Positions 19,023 through 27,895 of a stretch of 64,000 bases of DNA are shown in pieces. The DNA is taken from NCBI GenBank assembly GCA_004293675.1, contig READ01000015.1, positions 238,865-302,864 on the forward strand, in the 5' to 3' direction. This DNA comes from Betaproteobacteria bacterium (GTDB lineage Bacteria > Pseudomonadota > Gammaproteobacteria > Burkholderiales > Casimicrobiaceae). The notes below the pieces were generated by a model that did no database searches, had not been told where the DNA came from, and saw nothing but the letters and a program-made list of their open reading frames with translations. Position numbers and translations under genes: made by a program. Numbering within the stretch: position 1 is the stretch's first letter; the number at the start of each line of letters is the position of its first letter.

Positions 19023-20552
19023 TCAGTGCATCTCAACGATCAGCGGAACACCAAACTTTTCCCACCGCTCTGCGTCCTCTTCGAGCAGTGCCAAGGTCAG
19101 TGGCCGGGCGTCGAGTTCTTTGGCATCACATCGCAAACGAAACGCTGTCCACGAATCATCTGGCGCTGACAGTTGTGCGCTGAGCGCGACGGGTGAGCGT
19201 CCGTGCGAATAAATTGCCGCCACACGCAAACAGGCGAGTCGCTCGAGCAGAGCGTTGTTAAAAGATTCACGTGTGAGTTTTTTTAATGATCCGGTGTGTC
19301 CGAGCACCAGATTCACCAAATCCGCTCGTTCCTGTTCTGAAAAACCATAGAGATCTGCGTGTGCGAGAACATAGGCCGAATGCTTGTGGTAGTCCGGGTG
19401 CGCAATGGCCATGCCCACCTCATGCAGACCGGACGCCCATTCAAGCAGTGGATCAATCTCTGTATGCCCCAGACTCCGCCAGAGCGTTTGTGCGGCGGAG
19501 GCAACGCGAGCCGCCTGAGCGACGTCCACGTCGTATCGCTTCTGCAGGCGTGCGACGGTGAGCGTGCGTGGATCGCGTTGACTACGCTTCGGTGGTTCCG
19601 CACCCTGCCCGCCCTTCGCCGCCTCAGCGCCTTCACGATCAAGCATGTCGTAGAGTGCACCGAGACGAAGGGCGCCCTCAGCGGGGTCCACTCGTTCGAT
19701 GCGAAGCTCGCGCATCAAGCCCAGCAAGATCGCGAGTCCACCCGGCAATACCGGAGCCCGTGATGACTTGAGCGCGCTTAATGTGACAGCAGTTACGTCA
19801 CCCGCGTCAATCAACGTACGCTGAAGCTTGAGTAAGCCCTCGAACGTCAGACCTGAATCGAAGCCATTCTCAGACACGATTTCGTGCAATGCGCGCACGG
19901 TACCGGAGGACCCGTAAGCAGTGGCCCAGCCCTGCTTATAGCGAGCGTGTAACACTTCGAGCCGTGATCGAACGTAAATGTCGGCTTTGCGAAACGCCGC
20001 GCTGGTTACCGTGCCGTTTGGAAAAAAGTGCTGAGACAAAGTCACTGCGCCCAGCGCAAAACTCTCCATGAGTTCGGGTGTGTATTGCGTTCCAACGATG
20101 AACTCTGTGGAGCCTCCGCCAATGTCGACGATCAAACGTTCGTCGTTGCTCCATGGCAATGTATGAGCGCAACCCAAATAGATCAGTCGCGCCTCTTCAG
20201 GACCCGACACGATGTCAATTGGCAAACCAAGAGCACGCTGTGATTGTGAGAGCAGTGTTTGGCTGTTGGTTGCAGTTCGATAGGTGCTGGTGGCCACCGC
20301 GCGTACGCGCTTCGGTGCTACCGAGGTCAGACGTTCGCGAAACCGACCCAGTGCCGCAACGGCTTCGTCGATTTTCGAGCGGCTTAGCTCGTTGTTGCGA
20401 TCCAGCCCTGCCGCTAAGCGCACGCCCTCACGATGTGTGCTGATGGGCACAATTTGGCCGCCCTCTTGCTTGGCGATGAGCAAGCGAAAGCTGTTGGATC
20501 CTAAATCCACTGCAGCCATGAGTCCGTCTCTACTAAGCCTTTCGTCGCTCAC
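19023..20552 (-). CDS. ppx: exopolyphosphatase / Ppx-GppA family phosphatase
   Basis: Hydrolyses terminal phosphates of polyphosphate (or pppGpp). It has the ASKHA-fold ATPase motifs VDLGSNSFRLLIA and VDIGGGSTEFIVG, and a C-terminal HD-like helical domain (ASGLHEVGMAIAHPDYHKHS) typical of long Ppx proteins. About 509 aa from the GTG at 20552 (VSDERLSRDGLMAAVDLG). An in-frame TTG at 20591 or an internal ATG at 20519 are alternative starts. Its position beside ppk-sixA favours a polyphosphatase role over GppA. Confidence 0.93.
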   Translation of the reverse strand: MSDERLSRDGLMAAVDLGSNSFRLLIAKQEGGQIVPISTHREGVRLAAGLDRNNELSRSKIDEAVAALGRFRERLTSVAPKRVRAVATSTYRTATNSQTLLSQSQRALGLPIDIVSGPEEARLIYLGCAHTLPWSNDERLIVDIGGGSTEFIVGTQYTPELMESFALGAVTLSQHFFPNGTVTSAAFRKADIYVRSRLEVLHARYKQGWATAYGSSGTVRALHEIVSENGFDSGLTFEGLLKLQRTLIDAGDVTAVTLSALKSSRAPVLPGGLAILLGLMRELRIERVDPAEGALRLGALYDMLDREGAEAAKGGQGAEPPKRSQRDPRTLTVARLQKRYDVDVAQAARVASAAQTLWRSLGHTEIDPLLEWASGLHEVGMAIAHPDYHKHSAYVLAHADLYGFSEQERADLVNLVLGHTGSLKKLTRESFNNALLERLACLRVAAIYSHGRSPVALSAQLSAPDDSWTAFRLRCDAKELDARPLTLALLEEDAERWEKFGVPLIVEMH

Positions 20553-20828
20553 CGCTACATCCCATCCTGCAAAACAAGGATCATATTGCAAAGCGATGAC
20601 AATGATATTACGAAATACAGGGTTTACAGTCGATCAAGAAGAAGTGTCATTTTGAAATATGTTCCCGCTAACACGAAGCGTATTTTTGATTCGAACAAAC
20701 AGTAAACCTCTGAATACCGCTACTGCGTGCGACACCACGACGAGTGCTTCTGTGTTGAGAAGGAATGGGAAAGTGAGCGACCTTGGAATTTAAGTTCACT
20801 CATTCGCTCCCCACCAAAGCCAGTAGAT

Positions 20829-21245
20829 TCACTTCGCTTTCCGTGGACGCCCCGTCTTGACTGCAGTGAGTTTCGAATAGGCTAGCAGCTGCTGCTCCAG
20901 AGGTAAAGTTGCAAATGCCGCTACCGCGGCACGGACCACCTCGCTCTTGCGAGTTTCGCGCCCCTTGGCAACAGCGCTCTTTTTGCAGTGCTTAATGAGT
21001 TCGTGGTCGGCTTCGGTCATGGTGAAGCTGTCGCGAATGATCTTTACTTTGATCGGCGTTAGCTGGGTCTTGAGCGCCGTTGTCTTCGTTGCGGTCTTCA
21101 GCTTTGCCTTTTCTGTTTTGCTGCTTGTGGGCGATGGTACGACAGGCAATCGGGTCTTGGTTGTACTTGCTTTCGTTTTCGTCGTCGAGGTTTCGGAGCG
21201 GCCTGCAGGTTTTGGCGGCGATTTTGCTGGTAGCTTAGTGGCCAT
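20829..21245 (-). CDS. basic protein with Lys/Thr/Pro-rich tail and C-terminal RHH-like domain
   Basis: Protein of 138 aa. Residues 1-65 are low complexity, rich in Lys, Thr, Pro and Ser. Residues 66-138 form a conserved-looking domain (IRDSFTMTEADHELIKHCKK, TRKSEVVRAAVAAFATL) resembling ribbon-helix-helix proteins, ending in KTGRPRKAK. The design suggests a small nucleoid- or DNA-associated protein; function and partners are unknown. I recall similar small proteins in Burkholderiales but cannot confirm here. It is transcribed separately from ppx and uvrA, with gaps over 200 bp on both sides. GAGAGCAC precedes the ATG. Confidence 0.7.
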   Translation of the reverse strand: MATKLPAKSPPKPAGRSETSTTKTKASTTKTRLPVVPSPTSSKTEKAKLKTATKTTALKTQLTPIKVKIIRDSFTMTEADHELIKHCKKSAVAKGRETRKSEVVRAAVAAFATLPLEQQLLAYSKLTAVKTGRPRKAK

Positions 21246-21477
21246 TGTGCTCTCCTTAAAAATAATACCGTTTTATCGTAACAGAGAAAGTAACTTCTAT
21301 CTACCTTGCTTAGCGCCTAGCGCCGTAAACAATCTGCAGTGAAGGCGCGATGACAAATCAACAATTACGACACAGCTGTATCCTCCGCTCATGAACAAGT
21401 CTTTGAAGCGTAAGGATCTCGTGTGACGTGTTTGTGACGACCTCACAACCGTTGTTTCAGCGAACCCGCGATTGACG

Positions 21478-24400
21478 TTACAGAAATTCCGACAATACAC
21501 GTCCAGTATGTGAATACGTCTTCGCTTTAAGCAGCGTTGGCAGGTCGCCTTGCACCACAATCTCTCCGCCGCCCGTGCCTCCTTCGGGACCCATATCAAT
21601 AATCCAATCCGCTTCGGCGATCAGATCCAGATTGTGTTCGATCAGAATCACCGTGTTGCCGCCATCGACCAAGCGATGCAAGACGTGAATAAGCTTTTCA
21701 ACGTCGGCCATGTGAAGGCCGACGGTGGGCTCATCGAGTACGTAGAGCGTGTGTGGATTGAGTGAGCGGCGACCTGAGCCCACGGCTTTAACAGCGACAG
21801 AAGGCAATGGACTTTTCGCGAGTTTCTGCGCTTTTTTAGGTAGCTTCGGCGCGTCTTTCGGATCAGTGCTTTCGGTGAGCACAATCGGAGCTCGCACTTT
21901 CGCGAGTTCGGTGACGAGTTTGATTCGCTGGGCTTCGCCGCCCGATAGCGTTGGGCTTTGTTGACCGAGCGTGAGATAGCCCAAGCCTACGTCTTGCATC
22001 AACTTCAACGGATGATGGATTGACGGCATCGTTGCGAAAAATTCGACCGCGTCGTCGACGTCCATTTTCAACACATCACCAATCGATTTCTCTCGCCACA
22101 ACACGCTCAGCGTCTCGCTGTTGAAACGCGCTCCATTGCAGACGTCGCAGGGTAACTTCACATCGGGCAAGAAATTCATCTCGATGGTTTTCACACCTGC
22201 ACCGTCACACGCGTCGCATCGCCCACCTTTCGCGTTAAACGAAAAACGACCAGGGCCGTAGCCGCGCATTTTCGATTCGGTCGTTTCGGCGTAGAGCTTT
22301 CGAATGTTGTCCCAAAAACCAATGTAGGTTGCGGGGCAGGAGCGCGGTGTTTTGCCGATCGGCGTTTGATCGACCTCGAGCACGCGATCAATCGTTTCCC
22401 AACCTTCAATCGATTTGCAACCCAAAATCGCCGGCTCTTTCTTGCGATTGTTCTTAGCAAACACGAGCGCTTCGAGATTCGTATGCAGCACTTCTCGCGC
22501 GAGCGTTGATTTACCGGAACCGGACACACCTGTGATGACATTCAATCGAGCGAGTGGCAGCTTCGCGTCTACGTTCCGAAGGTTGTTGAGTGATGCGCCG
22601 TTGATTTCGATCCACAGCTGCTCCCCTCCCCCCGGGGGGGAGGGGTTGGGGGAGAGGGTGTTCAGTGACGCAGCAGGCTTCGCTTTGGCAGAGACTGCAA
22701 CGGTGCGAACACCCTCTCCCGCCTTCGGCACCCTCCCCCCCGGGGGGAGGGACAGGGCAGCACGCTGATGCAACGGATGCTTGAGCGGATTCTTCAGGAA
22801 CCGCCCCGTGATCGAATTCGGATTCGCTTTCAGCTCAGCCGCCGTACCCTCCGCAACGATTTCACCGCCACGCACGCCAGCACCAGGGCCGAGATCGATG
22901 ATGTGATGCGCCCGTTTGATCGTGTCCTCGTCATGTTCGACAACGATCAGCGTGTTACCTTTTGCTTGCAATTTTTCGAGGACATCAAGCAAGATTCGAT
23001 TGTCGCGCGGATGCAGACCAATGGTGGGCTCGTCAAGAATGTAGGCCACGCCTTGCAGGTTCGAACCGAGCTGCGCAGCCAATCGAATGCGTTGCGCTTC
23101 ACCGCCGGAAAGCGTCGGTGCGCTGCGATTGAGCGTCAGATAACCCAAGCCCACTTCCTGCAAGAAGCTCAATCGCGACTTCACTTCGGCGACGATGTCG
23201 CGCGCGATTTCCTCTTCACGTTGATTGAGCTTCAATTTATTGACAAACGATTCAACATCGATCACCGACTGCGCAACGATGTCGTGAATGCCTTGCTCGC
23301 GGAACCGTACGTTGCGAGCGATTGGATTCAACCGCGCGCCATTGCAAGAAATGCAGGCTTCAAATTCTTCTTTCGCATCCAGAAAAGCATCAAGCTCGCG
23401 ATCAGCAAACTCTTCGCTAGTGCGCTCATCAAGTTTGAAGCCCTTGACGCTCTCGCCCGTGCCCTGACAACTCGCGCACCAACCATGTTTGCTATTGAAC
23501 GAAAATAATCGCGGATCAAGTTCTGCGAAGCTCGTGCCGCAGCTTGGGCAAGCGCGCTTCGTTGAGAACACGACAAGCTCCGCGTCGGTCGTTCCTTTCT
23601 TCCAAGCGAGCACATGCACAACGCCTTTGCCGTATTCCAAACCTTGCGTGAGTGCAGCGCGAATTGTTTTTTCATTCTTAACGCTCACTTCATTGGTGCC
23701 AATCGGCAATTCAATGTTGTGTTCAATGAAGCGATCCAAGCGCGGCCACGGCGCAACGGGAATCAATTCACCATCAACACGCAAATGCGAAAAGCCTTTG
23801 CCTTTCGCCCATTTCGCCAGATCGGTGTAGAGCCCTTTGCGATTGATGATGAGCGGCGCGAGCACAGTCACTTGCTTGCCTTTGAATTCGCGAATCACGC
23901 GCGCCGCAATCGCATCGAGTGACTGCGGCTCAATCGGAACGTCGCAGGTCGGGCAATACTGCGTGCCGACTTTCATCCACATCAAACGCAGAAAGTGATA
24001 AATCTCGGTGAGCGTCGCGACCGTTGATTTGCGACCGCCGCGCGACACACGTTGCTCGATCGCAACCGTCGGAGGAATGCCGTGAATCGCGTCTACATCG
24101 GGACGCGCGGAAGGCTGCACGAACTGACGTGCGTACGCATTGAGTGATTCAAGATAGCGCCGCTGCCCTTCGTTAAAGATGATGTCAAACGCAAGCGTTG
24201 ACTTACCAGACCCCGACGGCCCGGTGATCACCGTGAATCCCTTGGGTGGAATTTCGAGGCTGATGTTTTTCAGATTGTGTTCGCGGGCATGGAGCACTTT
24301 AATGGAGCGGGGTGCTGAACGTGCGAGGTAGGTGCCGCGCGCCTCTTCTACTTTGTGCATTGTGCTTTGCGCAAGCGTCGCGAGATCGTGCTCGTAGTCG

Positions 24401-27400
24401 TTCAGCGCTTTGCCGGTGTGCGAAGCTTTGTGCTTTCGAATGTCCGCGGGTGTACCTTCGAATATCACTTGACCGCCCGCATCGCCGCCTTCTGGGCCGA
24501 GATCGATCAACCAGTCGCTCGTTGCGATCACGTCGAGGTTGTGTTCAATCACGATGAGCGAATGACCCGCATCGAGCAATTTGTCGAACGCACGAAGCAA
24601 CTTTGCGATGTCTTCAAAGTGCAAACCGGTTGTGGGTTCGTCGAATACAAACAGCTTGCCACGCGGTGTTTCTGCATCACCTTTGACGCGCTTGGGCAGC
24701 ATCGCAATTGACTTACCATCCACGCTTTCCGCAAGATGCCCAGCGAGCTTTAAGCGTTGCGCTTCACCGCCGGAGAGCGTTGGCACGGGTTGCCCCAGCC
24801 GTACGTATTCGAGTCCGACATCAGCGAGCGGCTGCAAGGTACGCAATACTTCCGCGCCGCCCTTTTGATCCGCGAAAAACAAAATCGCTTCGCTAACCGT
24901 CATGTCCAAAACATCGCTAATGCTTTTCTCTTTAACGACGACTTCGCGAATCTCGGAGCGGAATCGCGTGCCGTCGCAGTCGGGGCAGCGCAAATACACG
25001 TCCGACAGGAACTGCATTTCAACGTGTTCAAAGCCAGAGCCCGAGCAACTCGCACATCGCCCGTTACCCGCATTAAAGCTAAACGTGCCCGCCGTGTAGC
25101 CCCGCTCGACTGACATGGCAGCTTTAGCAAAAATCGCGCGAATCGCATCGAACGCGCCGACAAAACTCGCAGGATTCGAGCGCGACGATTTGCCAATCGG
25201 CGATTGATCGACGAACACCACGTCATCCACATTCTGGTGGCCGAATAAGGTGTCGTACAACCCCGGCGTGTCGGTCGTTTTGCCTTTCGCTTTGTACATC
25301 GCGGGAACGAGCACGTCTTGAATCAGTGAAGACTTGCCGGAGCCGGAGACGCCGGTGACGGTGACCAATGCGCGTAAAGGGAAACTGACGCTGATGTTCT
25401 TGAGGTTGTTTTCTCGTGCGCCGGTGAGGGTGATGCGGTGTTCCCCTCCCCCCGGGGGGGAGGGGTTAGGGGAGAGGGTGCTCGCATCAGCAGAAGCCCT
25501 TGTTTTGCTTACACCCTCTCCCCAGCCCTCCCCCCCGGGGGGAGGGAGCATTCTCCGAGCTCTCGAAATCCGCTCCCGCCCCAACAAATACGCCGCCGTC
25601 CGAGAATCTTTCGTCGTCGCTAAATCCCTCGGCGAACCATCAAAAATAATATTCCCACCACGCTCACCGGGCCCCGGCCCAATGTCGAGCAAACGATCCG
25701 CAGCAAACATGATTTGCGGATCATGTTCAACAACGACCAGCGTGTTGCCCGCGCTCTTGAGCCGCTGCATTACGCCGATAATTCGGCTCATATCACGCGG
25801 ATGCAAACCAATCGATGGTTCATCTAAAACGAACAAGGTGTTGGTGAGCGATGTACCGAGTGCAGTCGTTAAATTGATTCGCTGCACTTCACCACCCGAC
25901 AGCGTGCGTGATTGACGATCCAGCGTTAGATAGCCAAGCCCCACGTCACATAGATAACCCAAACGCGAACGCACTTCACCGAGCACCAATTCGCCCGCTT
26001 CATCAATCACCGCGCCCTGTGCCGACAAATCAAGCGTGTTGAAAAACGTGCGCAGCTTATCGATGCTGGTCAACATCAAATCGTGAATCGTTAAACCGGG
26101 TAGCGATTCCAACACGCCGCGCGATTTCGCAGCGAACGCAAAATGTCGTGGTGAGAAACGCTTCGTCGGTGCGAGTACTGCATCTGCATTTGCCTTCGAT
26201 CCCAATCGAAAGTTAAGCGACGTTGGTTTCAGTCGCGCGCCCTCGCAGGCCGTACACGCGGTGTACGCGCGATACTTTGAGAGCAGCACTCGAATGTGCA
26301 TCTTGTAGGCTTTTGTCTCCAGCCAATCAAAGAACCGCAGCACACCGTACCAACGTTTGTTCGCGTCCTTCTCCCATGAACGCCAGGTGTCGTCGCCCTC
26401 GATCACATAGCGACGATCATTCGGCCCTAGCTCGCGAAACGGCACATCCATTGGGATGTGGCGAGCTTTCATGTACTTCGTTAGATCGTCTTGGCATTCT
26501 TTGAAGCTTGGGGTTTGCCACGGCTTCACAGCGCCTTCGCCGAGTGTTTTGTTTTCGTCAGGAATCACCAATCCGAGATCAACACCGATCACACGACCAA
26601 AACCACGGCAGGTGTCGCACGCGCCAAGTGGGTTGTTGAATGAAAACGAGGAAGGATGTGGATCGGTGTAGGTGATGTTGCAGGCGGCGCAGTGCAGCGT
26701 GGATGAGTAGCGCCAGACTAATTTCCCTCCCCCCGGGGGGGAGGGATCAAGGGAGAGGGTGTTCGCCTGAACGACATTGCTCGCCGCACGAACACCCTCT
26801 CCCCCGCCCTCCCCCCCAGGGGGAGGGAGTACAAACACATTGACCTTGCCCGCCCCACGCAGCAGCGCCGCCTCCAGCGCCTCCATCACCCGCGCCTTCT
26901 CTGCCGTACCAACGCGCATCCGATCTTGCACCACGTGCAGCGTTGCGCCATCGCGCTCATGCACGCGCGTGTAACCCTGTGCCGAAAGAAATTGCTCAAC
27001 TTCTTGCTCTGAAAAATTCTCAGGCACGTTGACCGGAAAGGTAATCGCCAAGCGCGGATCATCATGCTTCGCGGCGCGCAACTTCAAATCTACGTAAATC
27101 GAATCCGACGTATCGCGATTGACCGCTTGTCCACAGCCTTGGCAATGCAACACCGCCAATCGCGCGAACATCAATTTCAAATGATCGTTGACCTCGGTCA
27201 TCGTGCCAACGGTCGAGCGCGATGTGCGCACTGGATTGGTTTGATCGATTGCAATCGCCGGCGGAATGCCTTCGATCCGATCCACTTGCGGCTTGTCCAT
27301 GCGATCAAGAAATTGCCGCGCGTAGGGCGAAAACGTTTCAACGTAGCGCCGCTGGCCTTCGGCATAGAGTGTGTCGAACACCAACGACGATTTGCCTGAG

Positions 27401-27582
27401 CCAGAAACGCCCGTGACCACCGTTAACTCGCCAGTGTGAATATCAAGATCGATGTTCTTGAGATTGTTCTGTCGTGCGCCGCGAATGCGGATGTCAGTGT
27501 TTGCGCTGGCTTTCGGCAGCGGCGGTGCGACCGACTTCGCACGAGGTTTAGTGGGCGTTGCGGCGGCTTTTTTGGCGGGCAT
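21478..27582 (-). CDS. double-length UvrA (tandem excinuclease subunit A) with repeat-derived insertions
   Basis: DNA-damage recognition ATPase made of two complete UvrA units in one chain (2034 aa; normal UvrA is about 950). Unit 1 is about 1-1080 and unit 2 about 1085-2034. Four Walker A motifs are visible (GVSGSGKSS near 57 and 746, GPSGSGKST near 1123, GVSGSGKST near 1686), each with an LSGGE[VA]QR signature. CxxC zinc-finger pairs occur in both units (CAAC/CDTC, CASC/CPDC, CPSC/CASC, CDAC/CDVC). Long UvrA forms are known in betaproteobacteria and probably exist beside a normal uvrA. Three Pro/Gly-rich inserts (about residues 251-288, 676-716, 1608-1655) come from palindromic repeats in the DNA. 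No frameshift is seen. Confidence 0.9.
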   Translation of the reverse strand: MPAKKAAATPTKPRAKSVAPPLPKASANTDIRIRGARQNNLKNIDLDIHTGELTVVTGVSGSGKSSLVFDTLYAEGQRRYVETFSPYARQFLDRMDKPQVDRIEGIPPAIAIDQTNPVRTSRSTVGTMTEVNDHLKLMFARLAVLHCQGCGQAVNRDTSDSIYVDLKLRAAKHDDPRLAITFPVNVPENFSEQEVEQFLSAQGYTRVHERDGATLHVVQDRMRVGTAEKARVMEALEAALLRGAGKVNVFVLPPPGGEGGGEGVRAASNVVQANTLSLDPSPPGGGKLVWRYSSTLHCAACNITYTDPHPSSFSFNNPLGACDTCRGFGRVIGVDLGLVIPDENKTLGEGAVKPWQTPSFKECQDDLTKYMKARHIPMDVPFRELGPNDRRYVIEGDDTWRSWEKDANKRWYGVLRFFDWLETKAYKMHIRVLLSKYRAYTACTACEGARLKPTSLNFRLGSKANADAVLAPTKRFSPRHFAFAAKSRGVLESLPGLTIHDLMLTSIDKLRTFFNTLDLSAQGAVIDEAGELVLGEVRSRLGYLCDVGLGYLTLDRQSRTLSGGEVQRINLTTALGTSLTNTLFVLDEPSIGLHPRDMSRIIGVMQRLKSAGNTLVVVEHDPQIMFAADRLLDIGPGPGERGGNIIFDGSPRDLATTKDSRTAAYLLGRERISRARRMLPPPGGEGWGEGVSKTRASADASTLSPNPSPPGGGEHRITLTGARENNLKNISVSFPLRALVTVTGVSGSGKSSLIQDVLVPAMYKAKGKTTDTPGLYDTLFGHQNVDDVVFVDQSPIGKSSRSNPASFVGAFDAIRAIFAKAAMSVERGYTAGTFSFNAGNGRCASCSGSGFEHVEMQFLSDVYLRCPDCDGTRFRSEIREVVVKEKSISDVLDMTVSEAILFFADQKGGAEVLRTLQPLADVGLEYVRLGQPVPTLSGGEAQRLKLAGHLAESVDGKSIAMLPKRVKGDAETPRGKLFVFDEPTTGLHFEDIAKLLRAFDKLLDAGHSLIVIEHNLDVIATSDWLIDLGPEGGDAGGQVIFEGTPADIRKHKASHTGKALNDYEHDLATLAQSTMHKVEEARGTYLARSAPRSIKVLHAREHNLKNISLEIPPKGFTVITGPSGSGKSTLAFDIIFNEGQRRYLESLNAYARQFVQPSARPDVDAIHGIPPTVAIEQRVSRGGRKSTVATLTEIYHFLRLMWMKVGTQYCPTCDVPIEPQSLDAIAARVIREFKGKQVTVLAPLIINRKGLYTDLAKWAKGKGFSHLRVDGELIPVAPWPRLDRFIEHNIELPIGTNEVSVKNEKTIRAALTQGLEYGKGVVHVLAWKKGTTDAELVVFSTKRACPSCGTSFAELDPRLFSFNSKHGWCASCQGTGESVKGFKLDERTSEEFADRELDAFLDAKEEFEACISCNGARLNPIARNVRFREQGIHDIVAQSVIDVESFVNKLKLNQREEEIARDIVAEVKSRLSFLQEVGLGYLTLNRSAPTLSGGEAQRIRLAAQLGSNLQGVAYILDEPTIGLHPRDNRILLDVLEKLQAKGNTLIVVEHDEDTIKRAHHIIDLGPGAGVRGGEIVAEGTAAELKANPNSITGRFLKNPLKHPLHQRAALSLPPGGRVPKAGEGVRTVAVSAKAKPAASLNTLSPNPSPPGGGEQLWIEINGASLNNLRNVDAKLPLARLNVITGVSGSGKSTLAREVLHTNLEALVFAKNNRKKEPAILGCKSIEGWETIDRVLEVDQTPIGKTPRSCPATYIGFWDNIRKLYAETTESKMRGYGPGRFSFNAKGGRCDACDGAGVKTIEMNFLPDVKLPCDVCNGARFNSETLSVLWREKSIGDVLKMDVDDAVEFFATMPSIHHPLKLMQDVGLGYLTLGQQSPTLSGGEAQRIKLVTELAKVRAPIVLTESTDPKDAPKLPKKAQKLAKSPLPSVAVKAVGSGRRSLNPHTLYVLDEPTVGLHMADVEKLIHVLHRLVDGGNTVILIEHNLDLIAEADWIIDMGPEGGTGGGEIVVQGDLPTLLKAKTYSHTGRVLSEFL
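22622..22751. repeat. GC-rich palindromic repeat inside uvrA, copy 1
   Basis: About 130 bp with a palindrome at each end (CCTCCCCCCGGGGGGGAGG type) and GGGAGAGGGTGTTC / GAACACCCTCTCCC inner arms. It is translated in frame on the minus strand as a Pro/Gly-rich insert (LPPGGRVPKAGEGV ... TLSPNPSPPGGGE) just before the last ATPase domain of the second UvrA unit. Confidence 0.85.
25442..25548. repeat. GC-rich palindromic repeat inside uvrA, copy 2
   Basis: About 107 bp with the same terminal palindromes and GGAGAGGGTG / CACCCTCTCC inner arms as the other copies. In frame it encodes PPPGGEGWGEGV ... TLSPNPSPPGGGE, just before the second ATPase domain of the first UvrA unit. That is the homologous position to copy 1 in the second unit. 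Confidence 0.85.
26724..26829. repeat. GC-rich palindromic repeat inside uvrA, copy 3
   Basis: About 106 bp with terminal palindromes and GGGAGAGGGTGTTCG / CGAACACCCTCTCCC inner arms. In frame it encodes LPPPGGEGGGEGV ... TLSLDPSPPGGGK in the first UvrA unit, shortly before the CAAC zinc-binding motif. Confidence 0.85.
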
Positions 27583-27895
27583 GGGGCTGAGCTAGGTGCA
27601 CTCGTAGCTACTGAAACATATCAACTGCGAGAGGATGATTAGTGTATATGTAAACAGTTGTTGAAAAACTTCGGCAAGCTCACTTTCTTTGACGCAGATT
27701 TCGCGGATTTCACGCAGATCATCGCGGATTAGTTTTACTCCGATTGAATTTTGGATGGTTGGCTTCCGTGCGGAATCGGTTTTCCGATGCATCGAGAAAT
27801 CAGTCGGTATTCCGCCTAAACTCTAACCAAAAAAATCTGCGATGATCTGCGTGAAATCCGCGAAATCTGCGTCAAAAGAAACTACGTTCTGAATA
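27583..27895. other. uvrA-pepE divergent region containing a foldback repeat
   Basis: This 313-bp gap separates uvrA (minus) from pepE (plus). Most of its right two thirds is a foldback repeat (27684-27880). The left part (27590-27683) is AT-rich and probably holds the uvrA promoter. The right arm ends only 15 bp before the pepE ATG, so pepE may be transcribed from within or across the repeat. Confidence 0.5.
27684..27880. repeat. foldback repeat (about 45-bp arms)
   Basis: The left arm (27684-27731) and right arm (27832-27880) are inverted copies differing at only a few positions. The shared stretch begins TTTGACGCAGATTTCGCGGA and continues TTTCACGCAGATCATCGC. The roughly 100-bp centre has weaker internal dyads. 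Repeats of this TCTGCG/ATTTCGCGGA type are widespread in bacterial genomes; origin unknown. Confidence 0.85.

Noticed and set aside
22768-23508. Plus-strand open frame of about 246 codons inside uvrA
   Set aside because: It is antisense to a conserved UvrA region; the composition is that of a mirror frame and there are no recognisable domains.
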